Shown piece after piece: positions 12,318-24,100 of a stretch of DNA of 64,000 nt. The notes under the pieces are model-generated. The model did no database searches, had not been told where the DNA came from, and worked only from the letters and a program-made list of their open reading frames with translations. The stretch covers positions 23,299,501 through 23,363,500 of the forward strand of contig OX392545.1 of assembly GCA_947623455.1 (NCBI GenBank), written 5' to 3'. The DNA is from Mimachlamys varia (Eukaryota; Mollusca; Bivalvia; Pectinida; Pectinidae). Made by a program: the position numbers and the translations under genes. The first letter of the stretch is position 1; each line of letters opens with the position of its first letter.

Positions 12318-13507
12318 AACAAGAGATACCAGAGGGGTCATAGATCTCCACCATAGACAATCTTTATTTGTTGGATCTTTTCCCTTCTTTTCTCTTACAT
12401 TTAACTTTAGTTCTATAAAATTTGAGAAAAGGCAATATTAATTGAAAGATGATATCAGGAGTTATTTTTTCTTTTTTGATCAGTCCATAAAACAAATTGA
12501 ACAACTAAGAACCAGCAGAACTTGCATATGAAATCAGAAATTTTCATTTGTCAAAACAAAGATGACTGTCTGTCAGCCATTAATTATTTTATCAGTCCCA
12601 AAATCAAAAGGGCACTACTAAACACCAAGAGAAACACACATATGAAATTTGAGAATGATTCCTCAGTATTTCTCAAGAAATAGCAATACATTTTCAATGT
12701 CAAAATCCACATTGGCCGTCCATCAGCCATTTTGATTTCCTGACCAGTCCAAAAATTGAAAACAAAACTAACCACTAAAAAAAAATACATACAAAATTTG
12801 GGAATAATAGTAAATTCAAGATGGCCACCCATCGGCCATATTGTTAATTGGATCTATCCAAATATAGACAATGCACCACTAAGCACAAAGGAGAACCTGA
12901 AATTTGAGATTGATCCATTCACAACTTCTCAATAAATATTGATAACAAATTATTACTCACAAATCCAAGAATGCCACCTGTCACCCATATTGTTTATCGA
13001 ATTTGTTTGAAAATGGACTATGCACAACTTTTTTAAGGCACCAAGGGGAGCCTACATATGAAATTTGAGAATGATCCATCCAGTACTTCTCAAGAAATAG
13101 TGATAACAAACTATTACTCACAAATACAAGATGGCCATCTGTCAGCCAAATTGTTTATCCAATCTGTTCAAAAAAGGACCTTGCACAACTAGGCACCAAG
13201 GGATCAACCTTCATATGAAATTTGAGAATGATCCATCCAGTATTTCTCAAGAAATAGTGATGACAAGTGAATACCAGTACTCACAAATCCAAGATGGCCG
13301 TCAATCGGCCATATTGTTTATCGGATCTGTTCGAAAATAGACCATGCACAACTAGCCACCAAGGGGGACCTACATACGAAATTTGACAATGATCTATCCA
13401 GTATTTCTAAAGAAATGGCAATTACAAGTCAGGGGATGTACAATATGACGGATGGACGACTGACGCAGGGCGATTTAAATAGCCCACCATCTGATGATGG
13501 TGGGCCA
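12318..13507. mobile_element. Pearl/Helentron-like element with degenerate tandem core
   Basis: Starts near 'caagagataccagagggg' and ends in a perfect hairpin, gcccaccatc-tgat-gatggtgggc, at 13481-13504. In between are about five diverged copies of a roughly 180-bp unit containing 'gaaatttgagaatgatccat', 'ttctcaagaaatagtgat' and 'aagatggcc'. A short 'gacggatggacgactgacgc' piece precedes the end. This order (core repeats, GACGG-type tract, terminal hairpin) matches bivalve Pearl-type non-autonomous elements. Confidence 0.65.
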
Positions 13508-13951
13508 AAAAGCCATCTTTCTAATTTTTTGTTTTATTTTTCAATGAAATGCCCATTTTAACAAGATATAAAGCAGATGAGGATGTAAGATCTTTGTTGT
13601 ATTTATTATATTCCAATCAGGACTATAGTGTTACAGTTCACACAGTGTTAATAACATCTTCTTAACAATCATTACATACACACTGATTAATATACAATCT
13701 TCTTCTACAGTTGTTCTGGGGTCTTTCTCCACCACTTATGTCGGTAGATGACTTGCAATGTGTTTATCACACAATAATGCATCTCCCTCCAGTTCTGATT
13801 GGCATATCTATATTGTGTTATGTTCAAAAACTATTTGTGACTTCTGTTTATAGATAGTCCTGATAATTTCGATTCTTTATAATATACATGCTAAATTAGT
13901 TTACTGAAGAGATACCTAGCTATCCATGCACTTTTAATAAAGTTCAGTATG

Positions 13952-14282
13952 CAGGGCTTTTTCTAGGTAAATTGGGAAAAGGTCCCTAGAGTGAAAATGG
14001 GAAAAATCATTGTTATATGATGAACTTGTATCAACAAAATAGTTCCTTGAACAAAAATAATCTATACAATATTAAACTGCAAAGAATACATTGTATTTGT
14101 TTTCATTGTTTCCAGTGCACACGTTTTCACAGAACTTTCCGACTATTTGAGGAAATTACAGCTTGAAATTAGCCTAGTTAACTGTTTGGGAAAATAAATC
14201 TGAAATTTGGAAAATTGAAGCCAAAATCTCATTGGGAATGGGGCCTTATAACGGCCCCTAAGAAACCCTAGAAAAAGCCCTG
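13952..14282. mobile_element. hAT-like MITE, 331 bp
   Basis: The terminal inverted repeat is 'cagggctttttctagg' on the left and 'cctagaaaaagccctg' on the right. CAGGG-type ends are typical of hAT elements. No exact 8-bp target duplication is visible. A related right end (ttgggaacggggcccattaa) lies at about 21965-22005. Confidence 0.7.
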
Positions 14283-14332
14283 GTATATCAGGCTTTCCCT
14301 CAGCTTCTCCATCTACATAGTGTAAGTTTAAA

Positions 14333-14420
14333 TTAACTCATATACCCTGAAGTTTCATAATGAACTATTCAAACTGTTATATTGGAAGAGTTTAAAAGTG
14401 TCTTCAGGGGTGAACGAGTT
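14333..14420. mobile_element. Short palindromic MITE ('ttcacccctgaaa' family), copy 2
   Basis: Same middle block as the copy at 9518 in reverse order: 'catataccctgaagtttcat' on the left, 'attggaagagttt' inside and 'ttcaggggtgaacgag' on the right. Confidence 0.5.
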
Positions 14421-14642
14421 GATTAACAGATTATTATAACATCATTATCATTATCCTGTCAGTGATTTGTATTTAAATTCTACTTGTTCAAAAAGAAAAA
14501 CAAATTCAACACTTTGTCAATAAAACATATTCCTTTCTTCGGGGTAAAGTCTAGCTTTCCTTCAAATCACTTTTTTAGAGAAGAGTTTCTATTTCCAAAA
14601 ACAAATCTAAGAATTCTTGCTTGAAAATGTTCCTGTTTAGAA

Positions 14643-14896
14643 CTATTTTGACATTTCCTCAGATACCACTTTGTCAGGTGAGGCCTCCTCAGGGTCCTTG
14701 TAATGCACAGAATTTTTATCCATGCAACCTTTCACTGTATGAAACGGCTCGAGACATGCATCAGACTTCTCTTCATTGTTCATGTTGTCATGGATACACT
14801 GGAAGAAGTCCCGCATTTCGACCCCACACCTGCTGGCTACCATGCTTCCTCTACAGGCACACTCCCAATTCAGACTTCCATTTTCGTCAACAAATC
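14643..14896 (-). CDS. CHCHD4: Second, alternative terminal exon of CHCHD4/MIA40
   Basis: The exon follows an acceptor with a long pyrimidine tract (ttttttttaacag) and starts in the same phase as the exon at 18165, so exon 2 can splice to either. It encodes 83 residues plus a stop: GFVDENGSLNWECACRGSM, then two CX9C pairs (CGVEMRDFFQC and CLEPFHTVKGC), then a short Glu/Lys-rich tail ending VVSEEMSK. Spliced to exons 1-2 it gives a 124-residue protein. The redox motif is CAC where MIA40 normally has CPC. The frame has no breaks and the cysteine pattern is intact, which suggests it is or recently was functional. I saw no second copy of exon 2 between 14.9 and 17.9 kb. It could be a mutually exclusive last exon, a tandem-duplicate gene sharing upstream exons, or an unused copy. 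Confidence 0.8.
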
Positions 14897-16028
14897 CTGT
14901 TAAAAAAAAGAAAAATAGTCAAATGTCCTTCAAGAAAACTTTCAATCAATTTAAGATTTGTTCAGTTTTTCTGGAAGAGAAGTCTTTGCACTACAAAATA
15001 GGGGAAATGAGGGTATCAATAACACATACCTGTACCATAACATCAGTATTACAAATCCAATCTCCAAAACATCACATGTATAGATTCGATCTAGTTGAGG
15101 AGTATTACAGTGATCAATCTACGTGCAAGTCCTGACTCATAAAATTGTCACAGAGCTCATAAAATTCTGGAAATACTCTAATTTAACACTGTGGGACCAA
15201 TTGTTTTTAGAAATATATACTAAAAGGATCCATGAAAATAAATTGTAAATTGACCACTGTTATTAGGACTTTCTTTCTATTGATGTTGATCATTCAATTT
15301 TTTTTTACTTATTTACAAATCAAAAACAGAGAAAAAAAAACCTACAATGCAAGGTAGGCATGGATAAACAAAAAACTTCATCATTTTTGAGTCAACTCAT
15401 TCAGCCTCAATTTCTAAATGTCTCAAGTTAGCGATTTGCTTCAAAGAGTTATCTCCCTTTAAAAGAATTTGTAATGCCTAACAATAATCTTTTTGATTGA
15501 TTGTTTGATATTCATCATATTTAAAGATTTTTTTTTAAATCAACATGAAATTTAATACTCTAAATCAAATTAAACGCATTTCATCCAAACATGTACATGT
15601 AATGTGTGCATCCCGTAGATTTTTATTCTGCTATTGTTTTTGAAAGGAGATAAATCCTTATCAGAGAGCTTCACAGTAATATTGTTTAAATGTAAACTGC
15701 AAATAATCTGTAAATAGGTCTATCAGGACAAGCACTGATACTGTATACGTTTCCACAAAACAATTTTTTTGCGAATATGTCTACTTCACTGTCCAAGGTG
15801 TGCCGTGTATGTTTGTCCTGATGATACATTGTATATTTATCCTAGCTGTACTTGATCTATTGGACTAAGTGGGGTTTTTACAAATCAGTAAGTTATTATA
15901 TATTTATAAGTCCAGATATAAACAACACAACAGCATAATCAATTAAACATCATTTATTCTAGTAGTCCAACATTACTAAGAATCGTTCATCAGACTGTAA
16001 GACATCAGAATTGGGCTGCAATACAGAC

Positions 16029-16407
16029 CAATCTGATTAAAATACATATCCTTACTCTCACGCTGTTACATCAGGATCTGACAACATCCCATAATAGGTC
16101 ACATTCTGATGACCTTTGCACCCTTCATACTTCATCCTCAAGGCAAATTGTCAACTGCGGCAGGTCGTTTTGTCACAACATGCATATTAGCTTGCTGTGA
16201 TAAAATAACTTACTAGTAACACACAAAAAGGATTATGCAAGCGTTTTCACCCATCAACATTCACAACAGAAATTCTGGAAGCGGTAATATAATTTGATTA
16301 GCTTATGCAAAGGTTCACCAGAACATGACGCCTTATGAGATGTGGTCAGATCCTACTTATGTGGAGAATGACAAAGCGAAAATAAGGATCTGATTTTCAA
16401 TCAGATT
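16029..16407. mobile_element. 'caatctgattaaaa' foldback MITE, copy 1
   Basis: Ends with inverted 'caatctgattaaaat' / 'tttcaatcagatt'. The arms pair over most of the element (gatctgacaacatcccat with atgagatgtggtcagatc), with a central pair tcacaac/gctgtga. It lies between the two CHCHD4 terminal exons. Confidence 0.8.
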
Positions 16408-17872
16408 ATAGTATAGATGCAAATGTGTGCTGTAAGATTGCAATTTAATTCAATCTAATATTTATGTCCCTTTTTTACTATGGATATATGAACCATTTTC
16501 TTTAACATGAACTACGAACACTATTATATTGACATATGCTAGGTTTTAACCAACATACCGATATATCAAACTCAAAATCTAAATCCTGTGGTCAAATGAT
16601 CTCTTAGATACTGCAGGGTATGTGTAATGGCCATAACAGGTGTGTCTGGATCAAATGAATACTATCTGAAGTTATTTTGATCCATAAAATAGGAAAGACA
16701 AATTCAGCAATGCACATTGCATGCAGTTTCAGTCACATTTCACGCACTCCCTGTCTTCCTTAGCTTATATCACATAACCATAACTGACCCATTCAGTCAT
16801 GTCATAAATATGGTATTATACATGTGTAATAACACTATTGTGACGTCACAAACTAATGACACCTTTACGACACCATATATTGTCTGTGTAATGTAGTGAA
16901 AATCATACCATCAAAGTAGAAATTGGCCTGTTTTCTAGGGAATGAATTTGAGAGTTTTAGTGTATATTTTCGTATGAATTTAAGTTATGTGATAAATAGA
17001 ATCTTACACTTGTGTCAATGTAATATGGAATAAATTCCATATTAAACTTGTTAAATAATTTAATATCTCACTCGCCTAAAGGCTTTTGACATAACGTTAT
17101 TTCTAGCATATAGTGCACACTCGCATATAGTGTTTTTTTTGTTTTTTTGTTTTAAAACGTCAAGCCAGAATGATAGCACCAACCAGGTAAGTCGTTATTT
17201 ACACTGGTGTAAGACCCTCTATTTCTAAAACTTGCACTCTAAGAGTGATCCTGACAATTTAACACTTTAGAATCATCAGGTGTTATCTGATCATCAATCA
17301 TTTTCTTCAGATTAAATATTTATAAAATTATCACCATATACCCAAAAGTTAACCATTCCAGATGAAGCATGCCTTCAAAGACAAAGAAAACGTTCTTAGG
17401 CACATAAGTTTCTTTGTGCACATGAACATATCCCAAGCCAAATTTGACCTGGTACAGGCCCCTGGTCTCAGGAACACCACATACATAGGCAAAATTTCTT
17501 CCTGTTGATACAGATTGAATTGAGGTCAATTTTATATAAAAATGTTTAGGTCACTTTGACCTGAAAAGACCAAAAAAATGTCAATTCATACCTGAAATTG
17601 ACAATTGACCTAAATTTCATGTAAATTTCAGGTCAAGATTTTTACCTGAATTTACCTTAAGACATTTTGCCTGTGTATGTCGTGTGAATACACTTCAAAC
17701 ATCCTACAATAAGTCCATGTTTGGTAATAAAGCCATCCAAATGGCAGCATTCGATTGCCCTTTAATAAGCCCACCCCCTACATACATCAAGTCCTAGATC
17801 ACTTGCTGGACCTCTTACTGCAGGTTACAGTGATATCAATCGTCAGTGTCCGCTTAATACTGTTGATAGTCC

Positions 17873-18165
17873 TCATGGTAAAATATCCTCAGCATCTTCC
17901 ATGTCCTCCTTATCATCGTCCATGTCCTCCTTATCATCTTCCGTGTCCTCCTTATCATCGTCCATAGGATATTGTTTGGGATATTTCTCCATGCATTTCT
18001 GCATTTCCACTAAGGGATCTATACAAGCTTCAAACTTGTCACTTTTGTCAATATTTTCATGAATACATTCAAAAAATGCCCGTGATTCCACCCCACACTT
18101 GCTGGCCACCATCTTTCCTCGACAGGCACACTCCCAGTTCAGTTTACCTTCTTTATCAACAAAAC
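17873..18165 (-). CDS. CHCHD4: CHCHD4/MIA40 proximal terminal exon
   Basis: This exon carries the whole CHCH domain plus the acidic tail. It reads GFVDKEGKLNWECACRGKM, CGVESRAFFEC, CIDPLVEMQKC, then EKYPKQYPM and an Asp/Glu/Lys repeat. The acceptor is ttttccag at 18166-18173. EKYPKQYP corresponds to QKYPDLYP in the human protein, so this copy resembles canonical MIA40 more than the 14.6-kb copy does. Confidence 0.92.
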
Positions 18166-21100
18166 CTGGAAAAGTAAACGATAGAATAAATGTAACACCT
18201 CAACTCATTTAACCCTGACGTTTCATAATAAACTATCCCAACCTTCGATTTGGAAGAGTTCAAATGTATCTTTCAGGGATGAGTGAGTTAAGAAAATGAA
18301 ATCACAGGTTATCCTATATAGTGGTGTGCTGGTAATCAAAATAATCAATTATTGGTCAGAAATGCTTTTGATATGAATTTCGACTAATCTATTTGATAAA
18401 AAATTCAGTACTATGTAGGCTTTTTCAATGGTTTGTTGGAAGTCAGAAATGAAATTAAGTTCATTCAATGTCACTGAAAATTTGACAATCCATTTTATGC
18501 CAAATGTCTAACTTCTGTAATGGTTTTACGAAAGGAAGTCTTTCATTTTGGTGTTGTAGAACCGGTAGATTATTCACATATAAGCATATAAGCTTTATTT
18601 TTTAATATGTAAGACAGCAAGAATGAGTTAAATTTACCTCGTGCTCCATTGGATTTATGATCTCATAAACTAAACAAAATAAAATGTTAATCCTTATATT
18701 TACAGTATTTTTCTGTAAATGGTTCATAACTTTTCTTTTCAATTGATATCATTTCAAAACTAACAAACGTGAAAATGATTCAATAAATGTAACAGCATGA
18801 AGTTTGCATAAGCTGTTGTTAACTCCGTCTATGTCCATTGTTGACGACGTCATACAATTGTGACTTGAACTGGATAATTTGCATCATAAGTTCGCCCACA
18901 TGTATTGTTTTTGATGTCATAGAAATTTGGCAAGTTCTCAAGTATAGTTATTGGAAAATATCTCTAGTTTGCTAGACAATGGTTACTGAGTTATGTCAGT
19001 GTAGACTGTAAATATTTACAACTCGAACATTAACTACATATACACTGCTTCTGTAACAGGTGTCAGTTAACTCAGTAAACATGATCATTCAAAGTTCTAA
19101 AATGAATTAAAATTGTTAAAGATGATTAAAAAAAGGAAAACTTACAAACAACATGTCCACCCTGAGCTTTCTGAAACACCATCATCACGAAAAATAGGTC
19201 TACTTGCAGTTTTGAAAGAAATATAAGTTGTGCTGCGATTGGTTATTCTGATACGGAATGAATTGGTTACGGTAGGTAAAACAATCACAAAGTAATATCT
19301 TATCCTAGTGGTCATGTACAGTATGATTGACTGCACTAGTTTCTAATGACAGATCTGTAAAATTCTATTTTCAGTAATTCATCATGACTTGACTTTTGCT
19401 TTGACCTATTTTTTCGCATAACATTTTAACAATATACATGTATTACATATAAAACAGTTCTCTTTTCTTTTGCAAATATTATGTATTGTTCGAAAAGGAC
19501 ATATTCCATGAAAAGATAGTGAGAATACTGTTACATACAGAAATGTACAAGTATATTTAATTATATTTAGTAACCACTTACTTTTTAAATTTTTCGAATT
19601 CAAAACTTACAAGGCTCTATGTATTTTATGTCATCCTTTCAAAATATATATAAAATTAGTGTTGGGAATCGGACGGAAAAATCACAATCGATTAATCGGA
19701 CATCCAAACCGATTGATTATCGATAGTACAGTCGGTTTTCAAGACATGTGTTGGAAACATTGGAAAAATATCATATTGTACGTATATGCTGCATTTTGGT
19801 TTTTTTTTTATTTATTAAAATTGATGTTGGATTACTGATATTTGTTGTTTTTATTATTGATCCATAATTATGTACTTGTCATGAAGTTAAGTGCTTGTGC
19901 TAATGTGCTTTACAGGTTCTTCATTATTCCTGCTAGCAAACTATCTCCCTTTCCCCGTGTTTCCGTTATAAGAATTGCGGCAAAAAACATTTTTGGACTA
20001 TCGATAGCGACAAGACTTCGATTGATTGTCGCCGACGTGACATCTTGGCGATCGATATCGATTTTTAGCGACAATCGTCCCAACACTATATAAAATGCAC
20101 CATAATTGTTATATTAGAACAATATAAATGCAAGAATATTAGTTTGTCAGACCAATAATTAAAATCAATTACAGAAATCATGATCAAATTATTCAGAATA
20201 ATAATGTGAAGATATCTCCCTGTAAGATACTGATAAGGGCTATTCCAGTAAAAAATCCTCCCAACCCCACAGCTCCGAAATTAATCACTTCTGTCCATAA
20301 TTTGTTTTCTTGCCTAAATCATCTATTACAATGTACTTTAATGTAAATTAGTAGTAAAATGCTTGAGTTACTGTCAGTAAATAAAAAATGTATAAAGTAT
20401 AAAACAACAAAAAAACTCAGACTTTGCCGCAAGGCTTTTCTGCCTTCTCAGGCTTCTTCAGGCGGACTCAAATTATACCCGTATATATCTTGATTATCTT
20501 CTGACAGAAACTAAAACCACGATGGTCTGTGGTACTCCAGGTTCTAAACAAACCTGGAGTTTCGGGATGGGACAGATATTTAACTGGAATAGCCCCTAGG
20601 AGCTTAAATTTTAAAGCAACAGAAATTTCTTATTCTAATTTCAACTACAACGTCAGTGTGAATTGGTGGTCACTGACTAATTATATAACCTCCCCAATAG
20701 TTAAAGATTTAGTCAATCTGATTAAAATACATGTTACATAAGGATCTGACAACATCCCATAAGAGGTCATATTCTGATGACCTTTGTCGCCTCTTTACTT
20801 CACACTCCGTGACTCCAGTAGAATTTTCTAATTGATTACAGTTGATGCTGTCATCTGCAGCAAGTCATTTCGTCACAACACTGCACATTAGCCTGTTGTG
20901 ATGAAATGACTTAAATGCACAGCTCATATTATGTAAATTATTTCACCCACAAGTATTCACATTCAGGATTTGGGCAGCAGTAATTTGATTGGCTGATGTT
21001 AAAAGTCACCAGAACATTATCCCTTATGGGAAGTTGCCAGATCCTGACAGCATTCCCACTCACTCTTGCATTTGGGGTATTTCATTTTTTAATTTTGTAC

Positions 21101-24100
21101 CCTCATTGTAATGTTTTATGAAGGCATATATATACCCTTGTAAATAAGGATACAAGTACCTGTTTGGGGGTTAAAAGGAATTCTCGGAATGCTGCCTATA
21201 TATGCGGAGAAGAATGGAGCAATAATATTTCAATCAGATCACAGTTGCTTGAGTTTCTGTCAGTATATAAAAAATGTTTATATTTCTGGAGCCGCGGCCC
21301 ATTACAGAATGTAATTACTGTAATGGGAGGCTCATTTCACACATATATCTTTATTATTTACTGACAGAAACCAAGCAACTGTGATCAGATTGAGATTTAC
21401 TATTAAAAGGGAGATAATTTTACTAAGTTGTGTCTTACTTTCTTATTTGAGCCACTGAAGTCAAATCATAGCAACGATATAGAGGATCCATAAAATAATT
21501 ATGTACTCACATGTACATTACATGTACTACTGACATGTCATCAATGCCAAGTTGGGCCAAGCACCACCAGTTTTAACCTCAAAATTACCTTTAACAAACT
21601 TCTCTGGTCTTTCTATCTCCGCAGGTACAGGTAATTTACTCGGCTCATTGGCATCTTTCACAGTTAGAAATACATATTTGTCTTTACCTAAAAAAAAAAC
21701 AAACAAAATAAATTATAACAATAATATTCAATACTTAAGTTCAGTTGCATCTTACTGCAAAATTTTTAAACATAAAAACTTTTAAAATTAAAACGAAATG
21801 GTGGTATTTTTAGGTATATCTTCACAAAGTTCAGGATTTTTTCTCATCGCTTGGGAAAGAGGCATTTTAGTCCGATTTTGAGAAGAAAATTGGTGAATTG
21901 GGAAATTTTTTTTAGGAGTAAACTGTAAATTTGGGGAATTTGTCTTAAACATGAAATAATTTAAATTGGGAACGGGGCCCATTAACGGCCCCAAAAACGC
22001 CCTCAGAAAAAAACCTTTAAATTTAGTTTACGGACAGATTTGTATATTGAACATTAAGAAGAAACTTTCATAAAGGTAGCACATTTAAATTTGTTTGCAC
22101 TTACATTAATTTGTTGCAATACACTACCGTATTTGACCGGAAATAAGCCCCCACCCCCTGAGAAAAATAATTGATCAAAAGTAGAGAGGAATCACACAAC
22201 TAAATCAGCCTATCACGAAGTGTTTCATACGTTTGTAGTCCCTACCGAAAATTTGTTCCGGCTAAGTACAGTGATTCTGAATAATCTAAATAGGTAATTG
22301 TTGACATATTCTGCATTGAATGAAATCTATAGATATTTAACTTTACAAAAATGTATACTTTTGGTAGATTTTGATATGTGATGGCGGATTGATATGGGGT
22401 CAAAAGTCAGAGGGTGTTCCCGTCCCATTTCACTGGTTTGATATGTAAATTTCCAGTTGTCCGAAGCAGACGCCCGTAGCGAGCTAAAATGCCACGAAAC
22501 TTCTGATAAAATGTCATTTGAAGTCTTTGTCATGTATGTATCTGTGAATCCAGGCAGTTGTCACTAGTCTTGAACTTCAAATATTAAAGTTATTAGCTCT
22601 AAAGCTTAGTAATAACACATAGTAAATTATTTAGTTGTGTGAGTCCTTTAAGTGAACTAGCCATGTGCTCAATGAACTTGACCTCTATAACCTTTTCTGT
22701 GCTTCCGGTTTTTTATTTTTTCAACGACAACCACTATCACTAAGTGTTAGCACATTATTTCAGTATGCAGATATATTTAATTTGGAAAAAACCCTTCAAA
22801 ATTAGCTAAAATCTGGCTAAACATGGCCCTATGTTGAAGCCTATATTGTTGAACTGACCCTTATACTCAGGTTTTAAATAAAGTTTGGTTCAATAACCTG
22901 TAATAATTGATATGCGTGTATGTTAGAAGTACTTCGTTGATATATGTAGCAGGTTTTAGCATCCAACAGAGATCTAATCTAGTGTGTTGTCCTGCACAAC
23001 CAGCACCCCCCCCCCCCCCCCTTCCTAGTTCCAACTCTGGCCAGTCATTCTTAGGCTTCTTTATCCATCCAAATTACAAATGTATGTGTTTTTTATAGCC
23101 AGAAGAAAGTAATAACTAGAACTAGTACGGAATAGGCTTGTATAAAAAATGCACATATGAAATTATATTTGTGTATGTGTCCCTTGTAGGTTTTGGTGGC
23201 TTAATCCAACTTAAATTTCCATATTTTCAGTTAATTGTAGGTATTTCTTTATTCCCGTCACAATATATACCTTGTTCAACATCTTGTTTATTGATTTAAT
23301 GTGTTTGTAATCTTTGTTTACTCATACAATAAGCTGTTTATGGCATTACATCTCCCCTACCCCCAATATTCTCCCTGTAAAGTGGCCGCACCCTGGGGAG
23401 CTATAAGTGTTATATGTAAGCCTGTGTAATTGATAGATAAACAGTTAAGATGGATATCTAATAACCCTTTATGACTCAAGTTTTCTGTAGAATTTTGGAG
23501 TTTTGTGTGAATTCTAAATGTGTTTAGTTGTTAAAATTAAATAAAATTTACTTAAAATAAAACATTTATTACTTCAGAGACTGTAAAATTAACAGAAAGT
23601 AAAATAACAAGATTTCTTTTCCAAAACTGTTGAGTGGTATGCGTATTTGATCTGTGGGCAAAATATAAAATTGCTAATTGCGTGCTTAATTGAGGTGCTA
23701 GAGGTTAATGCTATGCAAAAGAAATGAAAAAATTCTGTTGCTAACTCTAAATAGCAAACGTACTTCAGGTGCAATAACTCAGTTTTCTTCATAATTTATT
23801 ATTCAATTTCAACCAAACTTCATCATTTTACTCGGAAATGTATATGCTTTCAAACAGTTAACTTTATTTCAACATCTTAAAGGTTTGGGACCCTTTAAAG
23901 GAATCACACAACTAAATCAGCCTATCACGAAGTGTTTCATACGTTTGTAGTCCCTACCGAAAATTTGTTTCGGCTAAGTACAGTGATTCTGAATAATCTA
24001 AATAGGTAATTGTTGACATATTCTGTATTGAATGAAATCTATAGATATTTAACTTTACAAAAATGTATACTTTTGGTAGATTTTGATATGTGATGGCGGA

